11,901 nucleotides of DNA from the NCBI GenBank assembly GCA_003133345.1, contig PKXB01000176.1, positions 22,691 through 34,591 on the forward strand. Direction: 5' to 3'. This document shows, in pieces, positions 6,711 through 11,901 of this stretch. Origin of the DNA: Hyphomicrobiales bacterium. Its GTDB lineage: Bacteria > Pseudomonadota > Alphaproteobacteria > Rhizobiales > Xanthobacteraceae. The notes under the pieces are model-generated. The model saw nothing but the letters and a program-made list of their open reading frames with translations, was not told the DNA's origin and did no database searches. The position numbers and the translations under genes are program-made. Positions within the stretch are counted from its first letter, which is position 1, and every line of letters starts with the position of its first letter.

Positions 6711-7271
6711 ATGTGGAAGACTGTTCTGGCCGGATCGACCGCGCTTGCGATCGCCGGCGCTACGCTCGCCTACGCGCAACAGGGTCCCGGCGGACGCGAC
6801 AATGCGCCGCGCTGGCACCCGAGCGCGGAGGACATCAGCGCGTACGGCGACGCGCGGATCGCGGCTTTGCACGCCGGGCTCAAGCTTAACGCCGAGCAGG
6901 AGAAAAATTGGCCGGCAGTGGAAAGCGCGCTGCGCGATCTTGCCAAGCAGCGCTCCGAGCGGTTCGCCGCCCATGCCAGCGCCGATCGTCCGAAGGATCC
7001 GGTCGAACGGCTGACCTTGCGCGCCGACGCGATGACGCAGCGCGGCGCCGCGCTCAAGAAACTCGCCGACGCGGCCGGTCCGCTCTACAAGAGCCTGGAC
7101 GAGGGCCAGCAGCATCGCTTCGACGCGCTCGCCCGGCTCGGCGGACACGAATTCGGCGGCGAACGCGGCGAGCGTGGCCAGCACGGGATGCGCGGCTGGA
7201 TGCATCGCGGCTATAACGGGTCCGATCGCGGCCCGATGGGACCCGAAGGCGGCCCGCGGCAGCCGCAATAA
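6711..7271 (+). CDS. exported Spy/LTXXQ-type periplasmic protein
   Basis: The 186-residue product has a signal peptide (residues 1-22, cleavage expected after AYA). A helical Glu/Ala/Arg-rich middle carries two LTXXQ-like repeats, LNAEQ at 59-63 and LDEGQ at 129-133. This pattern belongs to the Spy/CpxP family of periplasmic chaperone-like or stress proteins common in alphaproteobacteria. The C-terminal 45 residues are rich in Gly, Arg, His and Gln and look disordered. The GGEFG-type histidine and arginine content might bind metal or nucleic acid, but that is a guess. GGAGG at 6700-6704 sets the start. The gene is alone, 149 bases after the TRAP genes, with its own terminator, so it is probably a separate unit. 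Its molecular partner is unknown. Confidence 0.78.
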   Translation: MWKTVLAGSTALAIAGATLAYAQQGPGGRDNAPRWHPSAEDISAYGDARIAALHAGLKLNAEQEKNWPAVESALRDLAKQRSERFAAHASADRPKDPVERLTLRADAMTQRGAALKKLADAAGPLYKSLDEGQQHRFDALARLGGHEFGGERGERGQHGMRGWMHRGYNGSDRGPMGPEGGPRQPQ

Positions 7272-7298
7272 AGCGTAGCGGGCGGCAGCCGCTGCGCT
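7272..7298 (+). other. hairpin immediately after the stop codon
   Basis: A 10-base stem (7272-7281 with 7289-7298, one G-U pair) with a 7-base loop starts on the base after the TAA of the LTXXQ gene. It has no T run. It may protect the 3' end of the message or be the first half of a two-hairpin termination region with 7329-7356. Confidence 0.4.
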
Positions 7299-7328
7299 CT
7301 CCCTGACGCGTGACGCCGCCGTCTCCAG

Positions 7329-7356
7329 AAGCCGCCGGGTGCGCCCGGCGGCTTTT
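7329..7356 (+). terminator. intrinsic terminator of the LTXXQ gene
   Basis: An 11-base perfect stem, AAGCCGCCGGG (7329-7339) with its complement (7344-7354), has a TGCG tetraloop, and the 3' arm runs into TTTT. This is a textbook Rho-independent terminator and separates the LTXXQ gene from the tRNA that follows. Confidence 0.9.
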
Positions 7357-7458
7357 CCTTTGTTTGCTTTGACTTGGCGAGCCGGGCGCGGCTGGACACC
7401 CAGGCGCGCCTTTGCTAAGCGAACCTCGCCTGGCGGGGCTCCCCGCCGACGGCAATCC

Positions 7459-7534
<76 letters not shown>

Positions 7535-7910
7535 TAGGTTGCGAATTATAATAACGAAATATCCCATTATAACAGCACTCTTATAAATTCTTTGGCCTTC
7601 TTGTTTTTAGCGGTACAACTAAAATGACATGTCGTCCGCAGCTTGGTCACATCTAGGTCACTTAAAGAGTTTAGTTTTTCGGGTATCCGGTTAGCTCGAT
7701 CACCGAGGCGGCAAGGTGTAGCGGGCAACAGTGCCATCAATCCGTTATTGCCCGTGCCGTGAACCTGACCTGACCGGGCTTTTTTGAACCAAGCGTTGTG
7801 AGAGAATGAGCTTGGAAAGGAACTTGGATCATGCCGCAGAAGAGGTTCAGCGCGGAGCAGAGACGCCTCGGCTGACTGCCAGCCGCGAATTCGAAAGCAC
7901 AATTAGAGGC
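7535..7910. other. 376-base AT-richer gap after the tRNA, no convincing gene
   Basis: The first 150 bases are clearly richer in A and T than the flanks, unlike the TRAP region. A 111-codon open frame exists on the - strand (7902 down to 7567), but it resembles no family I know and has no clear ribosome site. A pair GGTCAC-N5-GGTCAC (7645-7650, 7656-7661) repeats at 11 bases. GCCCG (7750-7754) may pair with CGGGC (7775-7779) before six T's, a weak terminator-like shape. The gap may be the worn junction of an old insertion at the tRNA, but no direct repeat of the tRNA 3' end was seen elsewhere in the window. Confidence 0.4.
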
Positions 7911-8486
7911 ATGGCTTACCCGTTCTTCACCATTGGGCATTCCACGCACCCGCTTGGAGAATTCATCGAATTGCTCACCGCATCGGAGATTGGCATCGTC
8001 GTCGATGTGCGCACAATCCCGCGGTCGCGGACAAATCCGCAATTCAATCGAGAGGCCCTTCCCGGATCATTGTCGGATTTTCAGATTGCATATGAGCATA
8101 TCGCGGAACTCGGCGGGCGCCGCGCGCGCACACAGGATTTTGCGCCCGACGTCAATGCCTTCTGGGAAAACCAGAGCTTTCACAACTACGCCGACTATGC
8201 GATGGGCGGCAGCTTTCGTTCCGGCCTCGCGAGGCTGCGCGAATTGGGCAGCGCTCGGCGTTGCGCCGTAATGTGCGCGGAGGCAGTCTGGTGGCGGTGC
8301 CACCGCCGGATCATCGCGGACTACCTGCTCGTCGCCGGCGAGCGGGTGTTTCATATTCTTGGGCCGGGCAAGAGTGCGCCGGCAACCTTGACGAAAGTTG
8401 CCACGCCGCGACCTGACGGAGCGGTGACCTATCCTGCTCAGACGTCGAATGCGAGCAACATGGACGGCGCAATGTCACGGCCCTGA
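7911..8486 (+). CDS. DUF488 family protein
   Basis: From this start the product has 191 residues. The N-terminal FTIGHSTHPLGEF (6-18), VDVRTIPRSRTNPQF (31-45) and the Cys motif CAEAVWWRCHRRIIADYL (122-139) mark the DUF488 family, whose biochemical role is not established. The Cys122/Cys130/His131 arrangement and the early His residues suggest a metal or thiol-based site, which is inference. The open frame continues upstream to an ATG at 7806. The added 35 residues do not resemble the family, so I prefer 7911. However, the AGAGG just before it is unusually close to the ATG (one base). The 40 residues after the Cys motif are low in complexity and probably variable. It stands alone among neighbours of the same strand. 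Confidence 0.8.
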   Translation: MAYPFFTIGHSTHPLGEFIELLTASEIGIVVDVRTIPRSRTNPQFNREALPGSLSDFQIAYEHIAELGGRRARTQDFAPDVNAFWENQSFHNYADYAMGGSFRSGLARLRELGSARRCAVMCAEAVWWRCHRRIIADYLLVAGERVFHILGPGKSAPATLTKVATPRPDGAVTYPAQTSNASNMDGAMSRP

Positions 8487-8527
8487 CAGCCTTCTGTTAT
8501 TTCGACCCGTATATTTTTTGCTGAGAT

Positions 8528-8556
8528 TTGTTCAATTCAACGGTTCGTCTTATGAT
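8528..8556 (+). promoter_or_regulatory. sigma-70-type promoter for a small RNA
   Basis: TTGTTC (8528-8533) and TATGAT (8551-8556) are separated by exactly 17 bases. TATGAT matches the consensus -10 at five of six bases, and the -35 keeps the TTG core. This is the clearest promoter in the window and it does not face a protein gene. The expected transcript start is near 8563, followed after about 90 bases by a terminator. Confidence 0.55.
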
Positions 8557-8562
8557 AGCTGC

Positions 8563-8655
8563 CATAGTTTAAAGAGTGCCGGGTGCGGCTGGTTTGGTTT
8601 GCCCCTTTCCAGCCGTTGCCTCACGGGGAGCCCCAGCCTTGTGCTGGGGTTTCTT
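8563..8655 (+). ncRNA. candidate trans-acting small RNA
   Basis: The interval between a good promoter and an intrinsic terminator is about 90 bases and has no coding potential with a ribosome site. It folds into two hairpins. The first has a 7-base stem (CGGCTGG 8586-8592 with CCAGCCG 8609-8615) and a 16-base loop, TTTGGTTTGCCCCTTT. The second is the terminator at 8631-8649. A pyrimidine/C-rich loop able to pair with ribosome binding sites, followed by a terminator, is the design of several alphaproteobacterial Hfq-dependent sRNAs. The shape recalls the alpha-r8/suhB type, but I cannot confirm membership. It could also be the untranslated leader of an unrecognised gene. Confidence 0.5.
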
Positions 8656-8656
8656 C
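8631..8656 (+). terminator. intrinsic terminator of the candidate small RNA
   Basis: CCCCAGC (8631-8637) and GCTGGGG (8643-8649) form a perfect 7-base stem with a 5-base loop, followed by TTTCTTCT. The preceding GGGGAG can compete by pairing with the CCCC. The position, 145 bases after the DUF488 stop and about 90 after the promoter at 8528-8556, fits an sRNA end better than the end of the DUF488 message. Confidence 0.7.
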
Positions 8657-8726
8657 TATCGGGCCGTATTGTTCGGCGTTGCATAATCTAATTTTCAGCA
8701 CACACAGGCACCACGATTTGATCCAA

Positions 8727-8740
8727 GGTGACCAATCACC
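8727..8740. promoter_or_regulatory. inverted repeat upstream of the FMN-binding gene
   Basis: GGTGA-CCAA-TCACC is a perfect 5-base dyad with a 4-base centre, 66 bases before the preferred start of the FMN-binding gene. It has the size and position of an operator for a dimeric regulator. No regulator gene is nearby, and a single dyad of this length can arise by chance. Confidence 0.25.
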
Positions 8741-8806
8741 GAATATGGATTACCGTCGCAATATCTCGTGGATATGCGGCAACAACGACCGTTCAAGAGA
8801 TTCCAA

Positions 8807-9190
8807 ATGACAAAAATCGAAGGTGTTTGTCTCGACGTCTGCGAAGCAACAGAGTTCGTAACCATCGTTACGATTGGAGATAACGGCCCGCACGTAGTCG
8901 GCAACTGGGGCGACTACATGCGCGCCCTCGGCATCAAGGAAAATATGATCATCTTCCCTGCCGGGCGCTATCACCAGACCGAAAAAAATCTCAGCAGGAA
9001 TAATCGTATACAGTTGCTAGTCGCTTCCAAGAAGGTGCAAGGAAGTCGTAGTGCGGGTCAGGGGTGCCTGATCATCGGTACTGCCGAGATTCTCAATTCT
9101 GGCGACATCGTTGAGGCGGTAAAGGCGAAATTCCCTTGGGCGCGAGGTGCGATGGTGATCCACGTCGAAGATGTCAAAACCCAATTATAG
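8807..9190 (+). CDS. FMN-binding split-barrel protein (pyridoxamine oxidase-like)
   Basis: The 127-residue product fits the small FMN-binding split-barrel proteins of the pyridoxamine 5'-phosphate oxidase superfamily. Along its length it resembles the roughly 120-residue FMN-binding protein known from Desulfovibrio, as I remember that sequence. Shared marks are the DNGPHVVGNWGDYM segment (25-38), PAGRYHQTEKNL (51-62, a flavin phosphate contact region), ASKKV (73-77), the Gly-rich GQGCLIIGTAEI (84-95) and the FPWARGAMVIHV stretch (109-120). Its substrate is unknown; it may be an electron-transfer or flavin-reductase-like protein. The open frame reaches a GTG at 8768, but the 13 extra residues are basic and unlike the family. 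The AAGAGA before 8807 is weak but better placed. Confidence 0.78.
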   Translation: MTKIEGVCLDVCEATEFVTIVTIGDNGPHVVGNWGDYMRALGIKENMIIFPAGRYHQTEKNLSRNNRIQLLVASKKVQGSRSAGQGCLIIGTAEILNSGDIVEAVKAKFPWARGAMVIHVEDVKTQL

Positions 9191-9389
9191 CTGTCCCGGT
9201 TGGAATTCAAATCAGACATATTGTTCAAGTAGTTTACCCAGGAGTGGCGGGGACAGAAGGCGATCAGCGGTCTGTGCAGCCCACGGAAATGACGCATTCG
9301 AATTAAGTTTGCGATAGGCAAAGGGTTGAAATGGGGAACTCAGTACGCTCCACCGCTGGTATTTCTCCGACTGTATGGAAGGCATTGCT

Positions 9390-9935
9390 ATGACCGACAG
9401 CGAAATATTGAAAACGATGGCCCGTTACAATCAATGGGCCAACCGTGACCTGTTTGCCGCCGTGCGCGCGTTGCCCGAAGGCGAAGCCGCCAAGCAACGC
9501 CGGAGCCTGTTCAAGAACATCATAAACACCCTCAACCATGCGTTGGTGGCCGACCGCGTGTGGTGGGCACATTTGCATAAGGAACCTCACAGCCATAAGG
9601 CGCTGAACGAGGTTCTTTATGACGAGTTCGAAAACTTGGCGGAGGCACGTGCAGAGATGGACCTGCGCCTGATCGACTATGTCGACGCGCTCTCGGACAG
9701 CGATGCCGACGAACCGATCGATTTCACGCTATTGAGCGGCGCCAAGGGCCGCATGAACCGACGCATGATTCTGATGCATATGTTTAATCACAATACTTAT
9801 CATCGAGGTTTCGTGGTGGAGACCTTCTGTCAGATCCCTGCCGCGCTGCCGCTGATCGATCTCCCGGTCTTCATGCGCGGGGCGGGTGGCATGCGCAATA
9901 TGCCGCCGCATTTGGTCGCCGCGAATAGTTTTTGA
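9390..9935 (+). CDS. DinB-fold family protein, putative metal-dependent hydrolase/transferase
   Basis: The 181-residue four-helix protein carries the DinB/DUF664 signature: YNQWANRDLF (13-22), LNHALVADRVWW (48-59) and MFNHNTYHRG (131-140). The expected metal-binding His triad is His50, His134 and His138. Relatives include thiol-dependent S-transferases and isomerases, and many family members are of unknown function. It has no link to DNA polymerase IV despite the name. GGAAGG at 9377-9382 sits seven bases before the ATG at 9390, so I choose this over the in-frame ATG at 9375. The MOSC gene follows after 22 bases, which suggests one operon and perhaps a shared sulfur- or metal-related task. 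The C-terminal GGMRN region is unusual in length but intact. Confidence 0.85.
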   Translation: MTDSEILKTMARYNQWANRDLFAAVRALPEGEAAKQRRSLFKNIINTLNHALVADRVWWAHLHKEPHSHKALNEVLYDEFENLAEARAEMDLRLIDYVDALSDSDADEPIDFTLLSGAKGRMNRRMILMHMFNHNTYHRGFVVETFCQIPAALPLIDLPVFMRGAGGMRNMPPHLVAANSF

Positions 9936-9957
9936 GGCCGCTAACCGAGGAGAATAT

Positions 9958-10515
9958 ATGCAGGGCGGATTTTCGCCTGGTGTCGTGGTGGCGGTGAGCC
10001 TCAGCGCGGTGCACGAATTCAGCAAGCCGGTGCAGAAGAGCATTCGGCTGCTCCTCGGATTGGGGGTCGAGGGCGACGCTCACCTGGGCGTGACCGTGCA
10101 GCACCGTTCGCGCGTGGCCAAGGACCCAACCCGGCCGAATCTCCGCCAGGTGCACCTGATTCACGAAGAACTGCATGACGAGCTCCGTGCCGGTGGCTTT
10201 CAGGTCATGCCCGGGGCGATTGGCGAGAACATCACCACGAGCGGCATCGACCTGCTCGCGCTACCACGCGGAGCGCGGCTACACATTGGTGATGCCGCAG
10301 TCGTAGGTGTGACTGGCCTTCGTGACCCTTGCAGGCAGTTAAACGACCACCAGCCTGGCCTGATGGCGGCGGTTCTGGGCCACGACGAGCAAGGCAACCT
10401 AGTCCGCAAGGCCGGTATCATGGGTATCGTCCTGGCTGCCGGCGAAGTCCAAGCTGGCGACTCGATCCGTGTCGAGTTGCTGCCGGGGCATAATCAGCGC
10501 CTAGAGCCAGTCTGA
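9958..10515 (+). CDS. MOSC domain protein
   Basis: The 185 residues form one MOSC domain, the fold of the molybdenum cofactor sulfurase C-terminus and of the YiiM-like proteins. Marks are GVEGDAHLG (36-44), RQVHLIHEEL (63-72), GAIGENITTSGIDL (86-99), LRDPCRQLN (121-129) with the conserved Cys125, and GIVLAAGEVQAGD (156-168). Related proteins move sulfur or bind Moco to reduce N-hydroxylated compounds. The lack of an N-terminal beta-barrel domain makes it the short, stand-alone type. GAGGAG at 9947-9952 fixes the start. The frame is open further upstream (to 9886), but that stretch overlaps the DinB gene and lacks a ribosome site. It is probably co-transcribed with the DinB gene. No Moco biosynthesis gene is in the window. 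Confidence 0.88.
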   Translation: MQGGFSPGVVVAVSLSAVHEFSKPVQKSIRLLLGLGVEGDAHLGVTVQHRSRVAKDPTRPNLRQVHLIHEELHDELRAGGFQVMPGAIGENITTSGIDLLALPRGARLHIGDAAVVGVTGLRDPCRQLNDHQPGLMAAVLGHDEQGNLVRKAGIMGIVLAAGEVQAGDSIRVELLPGHNQRLEPV

Positions 10516-10871
10516 ACGTCGCCCGGCGGTCGGTAGGTCTTGAGACGCTACCCGACGATGGGGATCGCGCCCACACCAGCAAGTGTACGCAGTAAGTTTG
10601 TTAAACGTCTGCAACGGTTTGATCCGATATTTCCTAGATGACGACTGGATCCAGGTGAATGATCGTAGTTTGCTGGCGTACCCGGAAACAATAGTGGGGC
10701 AACGTGGGGTCTTGGTTTTCATCGCCAATAGATTTGAATGCAAACGCGGTGACAGCGGATCACGGCTGTTGTGAACCTAACCAAGGGGGCCAAGGCAAAG
10801 CTGACGATTGCGAAATATTATCTCATTACAACGCCGTGTACTTTAACGACCGTTAGCTCGGAGGGCCTCCT
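10516..10871. other. 356-base gap, no convincing gene
   Basis: The stretch holds an imperfect hairpin (about 10530-10555, TCGGTAG side with CTACCCGA) shortly after the MOSC stop, which may act as a weak end of transcription but has no T run. Short open frames exist on both strands (63 codons from 10583 on +, 80 codons from 10743 down to 10501 on -). Their products resemble no family I know and they lack ribosome sites. The right end must carry the promoter of the ABM-type gene, but I see no pair of hexamers good enough to name. Confidence 0.4.
10860..10870 (+). promoter_or_regulatory. Shine-Dalgarno embedded in a perfect dyad
   Basis: GGAGG-G-CCTCC places a strong Shine-Dalgarno (10860-10864) next to its own complement, one base before the ATG at 10872. 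The one-base gap prevents a simple hairpin, but the CCTCC could pair with the Shine-Dalgarno of another transcript, or the dyad could be bound by a protein. It also fixes the start of the gene. Confidence 0.3.
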
Positions 10872-11231
10872 ATGATCACTGTTATTTTTGAAATCTGGCC
10901 GGCTCAGGGCCGTAAGGACGATTATCTCAAAATCGCAGCGGCGTTGCGTGCCGATCTCGATCGCATCGAGGGATTCATTTCGATTGAGCGTTTCCAAAGT
11001 CTGTCAGATCCGGAAAAGCTGTTATCGCTTTCGTTTTGGCGGGATGAGGCGGCCGTAAAGAACTGGCGAAACCATTCCAAACACCGCGAGAGCCAGACAA
11101 AAGGGCGCGGTGGTATTTTTTCCGACTACCGACTGCGGGTGGCCACAGTAATGCGTGATTACGGCCTGACCGAGCGCACTGATGTACCCAACGATTCACG
11201 CGAGATTCATGACGCGCAACATTCTGTTTGA
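10872..11231 (+). CDS. antibiotic biosynthesis monooxygenase (ABM) domain protein
   Basis: The 119-residue protein shows the ABM dimeric alpha-beta barrel pattern. Strand one is MITVIFEIWPAQG (1-13), a helix follows at 15-29, then EGFISIERFQSLSDPEKLLSLSFWRDEAAVKNWRNHSKH (33-71) with the typical FW-D-EA-V--WR pattern. Family members range from quinol mono-oxygenases and haem-degrading enzymes to proteins of unknown substrate. The catalytic residues vary, so the reaction cannot be assigned. The last 25 residues after the barrel are polar and may be a flexible tail. GGAGG lies seven bases before the ATG. The gene stands alone and converges on the exporter gene on the other strand. Confidence 0.82.
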   Translation: MITVIFEIWPAQGRKDDYLKIAAALRADLDRIEGFISIERFQSLSDPEKLLSLSFWRDEAAVKNWRNHSKHRESQTKGRGGIFSDYRLRVATVMRDYGLTERTDVPNDSREIHDAQHSV

Positions 11232-11247
11232 GTGCGTCACCGAGATG

Positions 11248-11269
11248 AACGTGAGCGTTAAGTTTTTTT
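11248..11269 (+). terminator. weak terminator-like end of the ABM gene
   Basis: AACG-TGAG-CGTT (11248-11259) followed by AAG and seven T's (11263-11269) lies between the converging genes. The T run is good but the stem has only four pairs, so termination here is plausible rather than clear. Confidence 0.35.
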
Positions 11270-11290
11270 CTGCGCTTGATGCGAATTAGC

Positions 11291-11901
11291 TCAGTGCCGC
11301 ACCACGCGCATCCGTTGTCCGATCAGAACCGTTGCTACAACGGCAGCAGCAAATAAAATTGTTTCAACATTTATAGGCTCGCCGTTTACCGGCAGTGCGA
11401 GCGCCACAATCACGAACGGCTGCAACAGCATAATCTGCCCGACACGCGCAATGCCGCCGATCGCCAGCGCCGCGTTGAATACGAAGAATGCCGTGTATTG
11501 ACTTACGAACCCGACATAGCCAAGGCCGGCCCAGGATGAAATCGACACACTCGCGATATTGGCCGGCCAGAGCGCAAACGTCGCCAGCGTGGCGAGCGGA
11601 AGGAAGATCACGACTTGCCAAGATATAACCTCCCATCCAGGCATCCGTGCTGCGAGGCGGCCCGAAAACGTGTATCCGAGCGCGCCGGAGGCAACCGTCC
11701 CGAGCAGAAATAAATCACTGGCGGAAAATGTCTCACCTCCGCTTCGGCGAAGCATGAAGGTCAAGACGATAATCGCGCCAATCGCGCTCGCCAGCCAAAA
11801 TCCGAGGCTCGGCCTCTCGTGGGCAAAGACCGCGGCCGCGGCCGCGGTTGCGAGCGGCAGAATACCGAGCACGACGCCACCATGAGCGGCGGGCACCGTC
11901 A
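11291..11901 (-). CDS. EamA/DMT-type exporter, 5' end outside the window
   Basis: The frame is open to the right edge, so this is the C-terminal part of a longer protein. The usual EamA transporter has about 290 residues and ten helices, and about 203 codons are visible here. From the GTG at 11896 I see hydrophobic segments near residues 9-24, 33-49, 62-78, 90-109, 122-145, 150-170 and 178-193. These fit the end of the first EamA repeat and the whole second one. The second repeat carries the typical GYVGFVSQYTAFFVFNAAL (126-144) and ARVGQIMLLQPFVIVALA (150-167) stretches. Family members export amino acids or small metabolites through the inner membrane; the substrate is unknown. The GTG at 11896 is not a likely start because family similarity continues through it. 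Confidence 0.85.
   Translation of the reverse strand, partial: TVPAAHGGVVLGILPLATAAAAAVFAHERPSLGFWLASAIGAIIVLTFMLRRSGGETFSASDLFLLGTVASGALGYTFSGRLAARMPGWEVISWQVVIFLPLATLATFALWPANIASVSISSWAGLGYVGFVSQYTAFFVFNAALAIGGIARVGQIMLLQPFVIVALALPVNGEPINVETILFAAAVVATVLIGQRMRVVRH

Noticed and set aside
8449..8691. An 80-codon + strand open frame across the small RNA candidate
   Set aside because: It overlaps the end of the DUF488 gene, has no ribosome site, and runs through the promoter and terminator. The composition resembles no protein family.
9191..9257. Inverted repeat CTGTCCC (9191-9197) and GGGACAG (9251-9257)
   Set aside because: Seven bases separated by 53, with no T run and no gene end in the right place. 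Probably chance.
10567..10574. CGCGCCCACACC near 10568, similar to the tRNA 3' end GCGCCCACC, as a possible att repeat
   Set aside because: Only about eight bases match and the match stops before the T-arm sequence. That is too short to call an attachment site in GC-rich DNA.

Overview
The window reads as a chromosomal segment of a GC-rich alphaproteobacterium. The gene content (tandem dicarboxylate-type TRAP transporters, a DUF488 protein, a DinB-fold protein, a MOSC protein) and the strong G/C third-position bias fit Hyphomicrobiales of the Bradyrhizobium/Rhodopseudomonas/Xanthobacteraceae kind. That placement is inference. No gene seen here fixes the genus.

Region 1 (1-6561) holds two paralogous TRAP uptake cassettes in tandem, both on the + strand. 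Cassette A is dctP - hairpins - dctQ - dctM, with the membrane subunits as separate genes overlapping by ATGA. Cassette B is dctP - strong hairpin - a single fused dctQ-dctM gene. The two DctP proteins are both 333 residues, align without gaps and share 197 residues by hand count (about 59%). A 33-base block with 24 matches also lies upstream of both dctP genes, so the duplication appears to have included upstream DNA. In each cassette the periplasmic binding protein is made first and a hairpin separates it from the membrane subunits. This layout would allow many receptors per permease.

Region 2 (6562-7534) holds a small exported Spy/LTXXQ-type protein with its own strong terminator, then a complete tRNA-Lys(CTT) with encoded CCA.

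Region 3 (7535-11901) begins with about 375 bases of AT-richer DNA without a convincing gene. It continues with a patchwork of small single-domain proteins: a DUF488 protein, a candidate small RNA with promoter and terminator, an FMN-binding split-barrel protein, a DinB-fold/MOSC two-gene operon, an ABM-type mono-oxygenase, and the 3' part of an EamA-type exporter on the - strand. No integrase, transposase, CRISPR array or phage gene was seen.

The least explained items are the small RNA candidate at about 8563-8655, the upstream element shared by the two TRAP cassettes, and the altered motifs in the fused permease. I see no clear sign of a wholly new multi-gene system.
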